This document shows, piece after piece, positions 35,516-43,346 of a DNA stretch of 64,000 bases (position 1 is the first letter of the stretch; each line of letters starts with the position of its first letter). This DNA comes from Rhizohabitans arisaemae (GTDB lineage: Bacteria > Actinomycetota > Actinomycetes > Streptosporangiales > Streptosporangiaceae), in the NCBI RefSeq assembly GCF_025996515.1, contig NZ_BLRH01000034.1, positions 248,001 to 312,000 of the forward strand, in the 5' to 3' direction. Under the pieces are notes generated by a model. That model was not told where the DNA came from, searched no databases, and saw nothing but the letters and a program-made list of their open reading frames with translations. Both the position numbers and the translations under genes were made by a program.

Positions 35516-36391
35516 TCAGTTCTCCTGGGTCGCCGCCGACGCGTCGGCGAAGTCGGGGTTGCGGGAGTATTCGGCCTCGACGGCCAGATAGGCGAAGGCA
35601 TGGGTGACGCGGGTGCGGATCACCGCGTCGAAGACCTCGCGGGCCTTGGCGACGTCGCCCCGGTGGTAGTACCAGTTGCCCAGACCGTAGCCTTCGGTGG
35701 CGGTGCGCAGGTCGTCGCCGTCCAGGGACTTCCACAGCTCGTCCGGGCCGAGGTCGCCGGTGTACAGGCGCATCCGGTTCTCGTAGCCGACGTGGTGGTC
35801 CTCACGGACGACGTCGATCGCGCGGAACCGGTCCAGCACCTGCTCGGCCTCCCCGGTACGGCCGAGACGGCGCAGCGTCATGTACTGCCAGTCCTGGGAG
35901 GCCACGACGCCCTCCTGGTGGCGGGAGCTGCGCTCGGCCTCGCCGAAGGCGAGCAGGCAGCCCGTCAGGTCGCCGATGAGGTACTGCGCCACGCCGAGGT
36001 GGTACCAGACCGAGGTGTGCAGGGTGGTCAGGTACCGGCCGAGGGCCGTCGGGTCGGCGGCGGCCATGGTGTCGGTGAGGTGCTGCGGCCGCACCGCCTC
36101 GGGCCGGCCCAGGATGAGGCTGACGACGTCCTTCTCCACCTCGGGCTGGTACATCTCGTACTCGTCCTCGACCTGGTCGAGCTGCGAGGCGGCCGTCCGC
36201 AGGTCCTCGATCGCGCCGGCGTAGTCGCGGATCGAGATACGCCGATGGCCGCGGAAGCGCAGCAGCCGGGGGCTGCCGGGATCCTGCTCCAGCGCCTCGG
36301 TGAGGAGGGAGACTGCTTCGGCGTGCTTGTTCAGGTAGCCCTTCAGCCGGGCGGCCATGATGTAGCGGTCGGTCAGCGGCACTGAGGCCAT
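35516..36391 (-). CDS. TPR-repeat protein
   Basis: 291 residues, fully helical, with tetratricopeptide-like pairs: RYIMAARLKGYLNKHAEAVS, RISIRDYAGAIEDLRTAA, SVWYHLGVAQYLIGDLTGCL, MTLRRLGRTGEAEQVLDRFR and GLGNWYYHRGDVAKAREVFD. No membrane or enzyme domain. ATG 36391; the stop is 5 nt before the tautomerase ATG. It probably binds a partner protein of the operon. Its function in this operon is unknown. Confidence 0.8.
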   Translation of the reverse strand: MASVPLTDRYIMAARLKGYLNKHAEAVSLLTEALEQDPGSPRLLRFRGHRRISIRDYAGAIEDLRTAASQLDQVEDEYEMYQPEVEKDVVSLILGRPEAVRPQHLTDTMAAADPTALGRYLTTLHTSVWYHLGVAQYLIGDLTGCLLAFGEAERSSRHQEGVVASQDWQYMTLRRLGRTGEAEQVLDRFRAIDVVREDHHVGYENRMRLYTGDLGPDELWKSLDGDDLRTATEGYGLGNWYYHRGDVAKAREVFDAVIRTRVTHAFAYLAVEAEYSRNPDFADASAATQEN

Positions 36392-36426
36392 GATTCGCCC
36401 TTTCGATGGGTGGTACCGGTCGGGCC

Positions 36427-36458
36427 GGGGAGGACGGCGGTGGGTCGCCGCCCTCCCC
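36427..36458 (-). terminator. Hairpin just after the binding-protein stop (attenuator candidate)
   Basis: GGGGAGGACGGCGG pairs with CGCCGCCCTCCCC with one bulge, 8 bp after the solute-binding-protein stop and before the TPR gene. Such intercistronic hairpins often lower expression of genes after a highly expressed binding protein. Confidence 0.5.
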
Positions 36459-36466
36459 GGGGCCGG

Positions 36467-38089
36467 TCAGCGGTCGAGCCAGAGGTGGCGGTAGAACCGG
36501 TACGTCGGGGTGGGGTCACCCGCGTAACCCATGACGTCCTTCTTCACCACGTCGAAGTCGGCGTTGAGGAAGGTCATGGCCACCGGCCCGCGCTCGGCCA
36601 GAATGGTCTCCGCCTGCTGGTACAGGGCGGCGCGCTTGGCCGCGTCCAGTTCGGAGCGGGCCTGCACGATCAGGTTCTCGTATTCGGGGTCGCTCCAGTT
36701 GCCGTAGTTCAGGCCGCCGCCCTTGAGGAAGCTGGCGGAGAACCGCTCGTCCGGGTCGTAGGTGAGGCCGAAGCCGGACTGGTACATCTCGAAGTCGCCG
36801 GACTTGGTCTTGGAGTCGGCGATCGTGGCCTCGACCGACTCGATCGTCACCTTGATGCCGATCTTGGCGAGCTGCTGCTGCTCCACCTCGGCCTGGCGCA
36901 CCTGGAACGCCGAGGTGGAGATGACGGTGAGCTTGGCCTCGAAGCCGTTCGGGTGTCCGGCTTCGGCCAGCAGCTGCTTGGCCTTCTCGAGGTCGGGCTT
37001 GCCGTAGATCGGCTTGGTCACCCCGCCGAAGCGGTCCGGGGGCAGGTAGCCGGCTTGAAGCGCGGTGCCGAAACCGGAGTTGGCGACGTTGAGGATCTCC
37101 TGGCGGTCCAGGGCGTGGTAGATCGCCTGGCGGACCTTGACGTTGTCGTACGGCGCCTTGGAGGTGTTGAGCCGCAGGTGCAGGGAGAGGGAGCCGGAGC
37201 CCCCGTACCACTTGAGCGCCTGGTCCTTCTTGAGCGCGTCGATGAATTCGGGCGCCGGGCGCCACAGGAAGTCGATGGTGCCGCTGCGGATCGCCGCGGC
37301 GCGGGCGTTGTCGTCGGGGTTGAAGGTGAAGTCCAGCCCGTCCAGATAGGGGACGCCCTTCTCCCAGTACTTGTCGTGCTTGTCCAGCTTGATGGCCTGG
37401 CCGGTGACGCGGGACGCCAGCTTGAACGGCCCGGTTCCGCCGTCCACCTGGCCGTTGAGACCGCCGCTCGCCTCGGCGACGCTACGGTCCACGATGGAGG
37501 AGGCCGCGGTGGACAGCAGGGTGAGGATGGCGGCGTACGGCTGGGACAGCTTGACGACGACGGTTCGCTCGTCCTTGGCCTCCACCGAGGTGATGGACTC
37601 GTAGCTGCGGGCCCGGGGGGCGCGGGTCTTGGGATCCTTGATCCGTTCGAGGGAGTACTTCACGTCCTCGGCGGTCACCTTCCGGCCGCTGTGGAAGTAG
37701 GCGTTGTCCCGCAGCTTGAAGGTGATCGTCTTGCCGTCGTCGCTCTGCTCCCACGACTCGGCCAGTGCCGGCTTGATCTCGCCCCGGTAGGACTGGACCA
37801 GCGACTCGTACAGCTGCTCGTTGATGACGAAGGCCGAGGTCTCCGACATGCGGTGCGGGTCGAGCTCGACGGCGTCCAAGCGGATCATGACGCTGAGCCG
37901 TCCGCCGGATTTGGGGGTGCCGGTCGGCTTGACCTCATCCTCCAGGCGGACGTTCGCGGTCAGGCCGTCGTTGACGGGGGCGGCGCTGTCTCCGGCCGAC
38001 GACGGCGGTGCGCCACCTCCGCCGCAGGCGGCCAGCAGGGTGAGGGCGACCCCGGCCGCCAGCGCGTTACAAAGGGTTCGACGTCTCAT
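36467..38089 (-). CDS. ABC solute-binding lipoprotein, family 5 (orphan)
   Basis: 540 residues from ATG 38089 (MRRRTLCNALAAGVALTLLA), chosen over a longer upstream frame because GGAGAC precedes it and the signal peptide then starts correctly. Lipobox LLAACGGGG with Cys22. Body marks: ALAESWEQSDDGKTITFKLR, DNAYFHSGRKVTAEDVKYS, GGTGPFKLASR and YDNVKVRQAIYHALDRQEIL. It shares its first 23 nt with the dipeptidase gene end. No permease or ATPase gene is near, so it must borrow another importer, perhaps the one at 20-25 kb, or act as a sensor. Confidence 0.9.
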   Translation of the reverse strand: MRRRTLCNALAAGVALTLLAACGGGGAPPSSAGDSAAPVNDGLTANVRLEDEVKPTGTPKSGGRLSVMIRLDAVELDPHRMSETSAFVINEQLYESLVQSYRGEIKPALAESWEQSDDGKTITFKLRDNAYFHSGRKVTAEDVKYSLERIKDPKTRAPRARSYESITSVEAKDERTVVVKLSQPYAAILTLLSTAASSIVDRSVAEASGGLNGQVDGGTGPFKLASRVTGQAIKLDKHDKYWEKGVPYLDGLDFTFNPDDNARAAAIRSGTIDFLWRPAPEFIDALKKDQALKWYGGSGSLSLHLRLNTSKAPYDNVKVRQAIYHALDRQEILNVANSGFGTALQAGYLPPDRFGGVTKPIYGKPDLEKAKQLLAEAGHPNGFEAKLTVISTSAFQVRQAEVEQQQLAKIGIKVTIESVEATIADSKTKSGDFEMYQSGFGLTYDPDERFSASFLKGGGLNYGNWSDPEYENLIVQARSELDAAKRAALYQQAETILAERGPVAMTFLNADFDVVKKDVMGYAGDPTPTYRFYRHLWLDR

Positions 38090-39158
38090 CGGATGTCTCC
38101 TTGGTGGGGGTGGGGGTGGTGCTCGATGGCACGGTCTTCCATGCCTCCCCGAAGACTCGTAGCCAGTTGCCACCGAGGATCTTGGTGACCTCCTCCGGTG
38201 AGAAGCCGCCGTCAAGCAGGGCGGTCGTGAAGTTGGGGAACTGCGAAGCGTCGTCCATACCCTCGGCTCGGCGCTGGTCCCAGGGCCAGTCGCCGAGGAG
38301 GTTCTTGAACTCCTTCACCTTCATCTGCTCGGCCCGCATCGCCTCGGTGAGCGTCTCGTCGTAGTCGGTCGCGATGGCGACGTGGTCGACGCCGGCGACC
38401 TCGGCGATGTGGGAGATGTGGTCGACGAAACGGGCCAGGTCGGGCCGTCGCCCGGGCTCGTCGGGGTGGTAGAGGAACGCCGACAGGGTGGTGACGCCGA
38501 TGACACCGCGCTGAGCGGCCAGCCGGCGCAGGAAGTCATCGGATTTGGCCCGGATGTGGGGGGAGAGCACGTCGCAGAACGAGTGGGTCACCACGACCGG
38601 TTTCCCGGAGGCGTCCATCGCGTCGAGGCCGGTGCGTTCGCCGCAGTGGGAGACGTCGACCAGGATGCCCAGCTCGTTCATCTCGCGGACGAAGGCGCGG
38701 CCCTGGTGGGTGAGCCCCGGGTCGACCGTCTCCCCGCAGCCGGCGCCCAGCAGGTTCTGCCGCTGGTAGGTGAGCTGCAGGATGCGCACGCCCAGGTCGT
38801 GGAAGGTGCCGAGCAGGTCGAGGTCGACCCCGATCATCTCGGTGTCCTGCGGGCCGAAGACGACGGCCTCCCTGCCCTCGGCCTTGGCCCGGGCGATGTC
38901 GTCGACGCATCGCGCGAGCAGCACCCGGTCGGAGTGTTCCTCGATCCAGCGGCGGCAAGCGTTGATCTCGTGCAGCGCGCTGACGGTGTCGGCGTAGGGG
39001 GTGGTCACCGTGTGGTTGACCGCGGTGACGCCGCCGCGGCGGATCCGGTCGAGGTGTTCGTCGCTGAGCTCGATGACGGTGCTCCCGTCGACCACGGTGG
39101 CGGCGGCGTGCAGCTCGACCGGCGTGAGGGTGGCGCCTTCCGATGCGGCAGGGTTCAA
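38067..39158 (-). CDS. M19 membrane-dipeptidase-like metallopeptidase
   Basis: 363 residues with the M19 barrel: LLGTFHDLGVRILQLTYQRQ, the zinc histidines in VDVSHCGERTG and VVVTHSFCDVLSPHIRAKSD, RGVIGVTTLSAFL, and VDHVAIATDYD near the end. The usual N-terminal DGHND zinc site is absent; the text there is TVVDGSTVIELSDEH, so one zinc site may be altered. The start is TTG 39158 with GGAGG 5 nt ahead; another TTG lies 12 nt upstream. No signal peptide. Leads the operon with the orphan binding protein. Confidence 0.8.
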   Translation of the reverse strand: MNPAASEGATLTPVELHAAATVVDGSTVIELSDEHLDRIRRGGVTAVNHTVTTPYADTVSALHEINACRRWIEEHSDRVLLARCVDDIARAKAEGREAVVFGPQDTEMIGVDLDLLGTFHDLGVRILQLTYQRQNLLGAGCGETVDPGLTHQGRAFVREMNELGILVDVSHCGERTGLDAMDASGKPVVVTHSFCDVLSPHIRAKSDDFLRRLAAQRGVIGVTTLSAFLYHPDEPGRRPDLARFVDHISHIAEVAGVDHVAIATDYDETLTEAMRAEQMKVKEFKNLLGDWPWDQRRAEGMDDASQFPNFTTALLDGGFSPEEVTKILGGNWLRVFGEAWKTVPSSTTPTPTKETSDETSNPL

Positions 39159-39170
39159 CGTCGCCTCCAA

Positions 39171-39503
39171 TGCGCGGGATCAGAAGATGCTGGCGACTCT
39201 ACGAGAACTGTTCAGTCGTGTCCATATTTCCTAGGAACTCGTCATTCAATTGTCTTGAAGTGACGAATTTCGTCATTTTGGCGGTCAAGGCGACTGTCGA
39301 ATCGCTGCCTGAATTGTGATGTTTTGTAACATCCGACCCTGGGAACGATCAAGAAGTTTGGGTACGCGTGCCACCGGGCGAGACCGGGATCGTGGCGCCG
39401 CCGTCCAAGGCACAGCTGTTGAGCGTGATCGATAATCGGGACGAATCGTCCTCCCGATAGTCGCGGTGCGTGACCGATCGATCCGCTTGATGACCGGAGA
39501 AAC
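39171..39503. other. Divergent promoter region, A/T-rich, with dyads
   Basis: 333 bp between the dipeptidase operon and the TAP-like hydrolase gene, much lower in G/C than the genes. No coding frame is supported. It holds the palindromes at 39261-39275 and 39318-39333, and another imperfect dyad around 39240-39265 sharing TCGTCA. Confidence 0.55.
39261..39333. promoter_or_regulatory. Two palindromic operator candidates
   Basis: TGACGAATTTCGTCA (39261-39275) is a perfect 15-bp palindrome; GATGTTTTGTAACATC (39318-39333) is a 6-bp-arm dyad. Both lie in the divergent region before the dipeptidase operon and the secreted peptidase, both peptide-related, which hints at joint control. No regulator gene is adjacent. 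Confidence 0.5.
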
Positions 39504-41096
39504 ATGAAAAGACGCGTTCGTACCCTCCCCGTTCTTCTGACGATGATCACGGTCCTGGTCCCCGTTCTCCCCGGGAACGCGGCAACGGCTGTTCCCGAAA
39601 GGGCCGGTGCGCCGGCCGGCCGGGCTATCGCCTGGGCACCGTGCGCCGCGGACACGACCGCGGAATGCGGCACCTTGACCGTTCCCGCCGATTGGGCGAA
39701 GCCCGGCGGCCCCACCATCGATCTGGCCGTGGCCAGGCGGAAGGCCGCCGACCCCACGGCCGGAATGGGCTCCCTGATCATCAACCCGGGTGGTCCCGGC
39801 GAATCCGGGGTCGACTTCACCCTGAGACGCCGGGACTACTTCAGCGAAGAGATCACCCGAAGATTCGACATCGTCGGTTTCGACCCTCGCGGTGTGGCGC
39901 GCAGCAACCCCGTGGTCTGCTCCGCCGAACTCATGCGGCAGGCGCCGGCCGACCCGTTCCTGAGAAGCCAGACCGACTTCGATCGATGGCTCGACTACAA
40001 CGACCGGCTCCGCGCCGACTGCCGGGCCAGGACCGGACCGCTGTTCGACCACGTCGACACGCTCAGCGTGGTCAAAGACGTGGACGCGCTGCGGGCCGCC
40101 GTCGGTGACAGGAGACTCACCTACTACGGTCTTTCCTACGGCACACTCATCGGGCAGCTCTACGCCGAGCGGTTCCCCCGCCGGGTCCGGGCGCTCGCCC
40201 TGGACAGCAATGTCGACCACAGCCTGCGCACCACCGCGTTCCTCGACACGGGGGCCGCCGCGGCCCAGGACTCCTTCGAGGAGTTCGCGGCCTGGTGCGA
40301 ACGAGACAGCTCCTGCGCACTGCAGGGCGGCGACCTGCGCGCATTCTGGGCGAAGCTGCTCGCCCGCGCCGAACGCGGCGAGCTGCACTACCCCGGCGAA
40401 CCCACCCTCATACTGACCCAGTTCGACCTCATCAGGCTTCCCTTCCAAGCCTCCTACGGGCCCTACTGGCGTGAACTCGCCGAGATGATGGTGGCGATCA
40501 GCAGCGGCGCCACACCCTCGAAAGCGCTGCCGGAGATCTTCACACGCCGCCTGACGCAGCGCCAGGAGGAGCGTCACCGGGCCACGCAAGCGGAAGATCT
40601 CATCGCCAACCCCATGCGGATCGTCTGCCAGGACTTCCACCTACCGATCCGGGACTACCGCGAGTTCGCGGCCCTCCTGCGCCGCTCGCAGCGCATCGCG
40701 CCCGACATGCGGGTGAGCCCGCTGACCCTCTCCTTCACCATGGCCTGTCTCGGCGAGCCCGCCGCGATCCCCAACCCGCAGCACCGGCTGCAGGTCGACG
40801 GCACCCCGGCGTTGCTGCTGGGCAACGCACGGCATGATCCGGCCACCGGCCACGCCTGGGCGGTGAACGCAGCCGACCAGATCGGCGGCGAGGCGCGGCT
40901 GCTGACCTACGAAGGCTGGGGACACAGCGTCTACAACCGCAGCGAGTGCACCCGCGGCGCGATCGACCGCTACCTCATCGAGCGGACGCTTCCCGCTCCC
41001 GGCATGCACTGCCCGGCGGTGCCTTACACGGGCACACCGACGTCGGCGCAGACCTGGCCCACGCCAATCGCGCCCCTACCCGACCTGCCCGGCTGA
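39504..41096 (+). CDS. Secreted alpha/beta hydrolase, tripeptidyl aminopeptidase (TAP) type
   Basis: 530 residues. Signal peptide at the start (RTLPVLLTMITVLVPVLPG then NAATA). Oxyanion-region IINPGGPGESGVDF (~92-105), GFDPRGVARS, nucleophile elbow GLSYGT (Ser211), acid in LLGNARHDPATG, histidine in EGWGHSVYNRSEC. This is the streptomycete SlpD/TAP-like family that removes short peptides from the N-terminus of secreted proteins. Divergent from a dipeptidase operon; a second TAP-like gene lies at 43347. Confidence 0.9.
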   Translation: MKRRVRTLPVLLTMITVLVPVLPGNAATAVPERAGAPAGRAIAWAPCAADTTAECGTLTVPADWAKPGGPTIDLAVARRKAADPTAGMGSLIINPGGPGESGVDFTLRRRDYFSEEITRRFDIVGFDPRGVARSNPVVCSAELMRQAPADPFLRSQTDFDRWLDYNDRLRADCRARTGPLFDHVDTLSVVKDVDALRAAVGDRRLTYYGLSYGTLIGQLYAERFPRRVRALALDSNVDHSLRTTAFLDTGAAAAQDSFEEFAAWCERDSSCALQGGDLRAFWAKLLARAERGELHYPGEPTLILTQFDLIRLPFQASYGPYWRELAEMMVAISSGATPSKALPEIFTRRLTQRQEERHRATQAEDLIANPMRIVCQDFHLPIRDYREFAALLRRSQRIAPDMRVSPLTLSFTMACLGEPAAIPNPQHRLQVDGTPALLLGNARHDPATGHAWAVNAADQIGGEARLLTYEGWGHSVYNRSECTRGAIDRYLIERTLPAPGMHCPAVPYTGTPTSAQTWPTPIAPLPDLPG

Positions 41097-41339
41097 TTCC
41101 ATAGGGCGATGGACAGGGGTGCGTCAAAGCAACTGGCTCTGTCGCAGAAGCCGTACAGTCCGGCATACGGGAGCGGGTACGCACCGCTCACTAGCCCAGA
41201 TCCACCGGCTTTGGAGCCGACGTCACGTCAGGAGGCATGACGGCACCGGTTCCACGTGCGGCCCCCTTTGTGGGTCTTCGTACGGAGGCCGATTGCCGGG
41301 CTTCTCGGTCACCCGGTGACGTGGTGATGTGTGGCCACA

Positions 41340-42428
41340 TTACGCGGTACCTGACCATGGGGAGGGCAGGTGAACGACGATGCGGAGTCCGCCCGCGGGG
41401 CGCGGGGCGATGGTGAGCGATCCGTCGTGCACATGGACGATGCTCTTGACGATCGCCAGGCCGAGGCCGACGCCTGCGTGGTCCCCGCGGATTCTTCCGG
41501 CGCCGCGCTGAAACGGTTCGGTGAGCGTCGAGACCACCTGTGGGGTGAGCCTCTCGCCGGTGTTCTCGACGGTAAGCACCACGGTCTCGGGGCGGACGCC
41601 GGTCGTGACCCACACGGTGCCCCGTTCGGGCAGGTTGTGCACGATGGCGTTGTGCACAAGGTTCGTCGTCATCTGCAGCAGCAGCGCGTGCGACCCGACG
41701 GCGGGGGTGACGTCCGTGGAGGTGTCGACGGCGACACCGCGTTTCTCGGCGAGCGGGAGCAGCGTTTCGGTGGCCTCGTCCACGAGCAGGGACAGGTCCA
41801 CAGATTCTCGGGTGAAGGACCTCCGGTCGGCGCGGCTGAGCACCAGGAGCGCCTCGGTGAGGTCGATCGCCCGGGCGTTGACGGCGTACAGGCGGTCGAC
41901 GAGTTCACCGTGGTCGTGCGCCGGATCGTTGCGGGCCACGTCGAGAAGCGACTGCGAGATCGCCAGCGGGGTGCGCAGTTCGTGGGAGGCGTTGGCTGCG
42001 AATCGCTGCTGTTCGGCGACGTGTGCTTCGAGTCGTGCGAGCATCGTGTCGAAGGCGTCGGCGAGTTCGCGGAACTCGTCTTCGCGGCCTGCCAACCGGA
42101 TCCGGTGGGAGAGCGACCCGTTCGCGGCCATGCGTGTCGCGTCCGTGATGCGGGTCAGCGGGGCGAGCATGCGACCGGCGAGGATCCACCCTCCCACGAG
42201 ACCGAACACCAGCAGGAACGCCAACACGATGGCCGCGGCCGGGGCGAAGGTACTCAGGAGGAGGTAGCGGTTGGGTGATTTGCCGAGAAGGCCGGGCCAA
42301 CCGTCGGGTACGTAGCGCAGCAGGAACACCCACACGGCGGCGAGCAGCAAGGCGCCGGCGAGCATGAGGAACCCGACGTAGCTGAGGGTGAGTTTGAGGC
42401 GAACGCTCCACCCGGGCGCTCTATCCAC
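41340..42428 (-). CDS. Two-component sensor histidine kinase
   Basis: 362 residues from GTG 42428, which overlaps the response-regulator stop by 8 nt and has GGAGCG ahead; the frame runs further upstream inside the regulator gene but that part is not coding. Two membrane helices (TLSYVGFLMLAGALLLAAVW and IVLAFLLVFGLVGGWILAG) flank a short extracytoplasmic loop, followed by HAMP, the H-box AANASHELRTPLAIS, N-box and G-box GVGLGLAIVKSIVHVHDG. It senses an envelope signal and phosphorylates the partner. Confidence 0.9.
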   Translation of the reverse strand: MDRAPGWSVRLKLTLSYVGFLMLAGALLLAAVWVFLLRYVPDGWPGLLGKSPNRYLLLSTFAPAAAIVLAFLLVFGLVGGWILAGRMLAPLTRITDATRMAANGSLSHRIRLAGREDEFRELADAFDTMLARLEAHVAEQQRFAANASHELRTPLAISQSLLDVARNDPAHDHGELVDRLYAVNARAIDLTEALLVLSRADRRSFTRESVDLSLLVDEATETLLPLAEKRGVAVDTSTDVTPAVGSHALLLQMTTNLVHNAIVHNLPERGTVWVTTGVRPETVVLTVENTGERLTPQVVSTLTEPFQRGAGRIRGDHAGVGLGLAIVKSIVHVHDGSLTIAPRPAGGLRIVVHLPSPWSGTA

Positions 42429-43116
42429 GGTTCGCTCCGTCGCGTCCGGTGCCGGGTGCTGTGCCGATGCGGTACCCGACGCCGGCCACGGTGGCGATGA
42501 TCCCGGGTTCGCCGAGCCGTTTGCGCAGTGCCGAGACGGTGATGCGCACGGCGTTGGTGAAGGGGTCGGCGTTCTCATCCCACGCTCGCTCCAAGAGCTC
42601 TTCGGCGCTGACGACACCGCCTTCGGCGGCGACGAGGACTTCGAGCACGGCGAACTGCTTCCGGGTGAGCGCGACGTAACGGCCGTCGCGGTAGACCTCG
42701 CGGCGGAACGGATCCAGCCGCAGACCTGCGATCTCTCGCACGGGCGGCCTGTTGTACGCGCGCCTGCGGTCGAGTGCTCTGAGCCTGAGCACGAGCTCCC
42801 GGAGTTCGAACGGCTTCGTGAGGTAGTCGTCGGCGCCGAGTCCGAACCCGGAGGCCTTGTCGTCGAGCCGGTCGGCGGCGGTGAGCATGAGGATCGGCAT
42901 GCCGCTGCCGGAGGCGACGATGCGTGTGGCGATCTCGTCGCCGGAAGGGCCGGGAATGTCGCGGTCGAGGACGGCGATGTCGTAGGCGTTGACACTCAGC
43001 AGTTCCAGCGCGGTGTCGCCGTCACCGGCGATGTCGGCGGCGATCGCCGCCAGGCGCAGGCCGTCGCGGATGGCTTCCGCCAGATAGGGCTCGTCCTCGA
43101 CGATCAACACACGCAT
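42421..43116 (-). CDS. Two-component response regulator, OmpR/PhoB family
   Basis: 231 residues. Receiver: MRVLIVEDEPYLAEAIRDGL, phospho-acceptor region VLDRDIPGPSGDE (Asp near 51), LMLTAADRLDDK and DDYLTKPFELREL with the conserved Lys. C-terminal winged helix: RYVALTRKQFAVLEVLVAAE and AVRITVSALRKRLGEPGII, GVGYRIG. ATG 43116. The secreted hydrolase divergent to it and the ABC exporter at 45533 are plausible targets. Confidence 0.95.
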   Translation of the reverse strand: MRVLIVEDEPYLAEAIRDGLRLAAIAADIAGDGDTALELLSVNAYDIAVLDRDIPGPSGDEIATRIVASGSGMPILMLTAADRLDDKASGFGLGADDYLTKPFELRELVLRLRALDRRRAYNRPPVREIAGLRLDPFRREVYRDGRYVALTRKQFAVLEVLVAAEGGVVSAEELLERAWDENADPFTNAVRITVSALRKRLGEPGIIATVAGVGYRIGTAPGTGRDGANRG

Positions 43117-43346
43117 GCTCCCGAGGCTACGAGCCGACGCCTATCGCCCGCGTATCGAAAACCACATACGTGCCGGCAACACCGCGCCACCTTGACTTCA
43201 GGCATGAGCTACAGCGAACCGGCACGATTAGAAACCCGTCGGATTCCCCGGATCCCCCCCGGCGGCCCGCCCGTCGTCGCGGTGATCGCCGACGAGTCCC
43301 CGGCCTCCGGAAAGCGGCACCCCAACCGCGGTTTTGAGGGGGGCGC

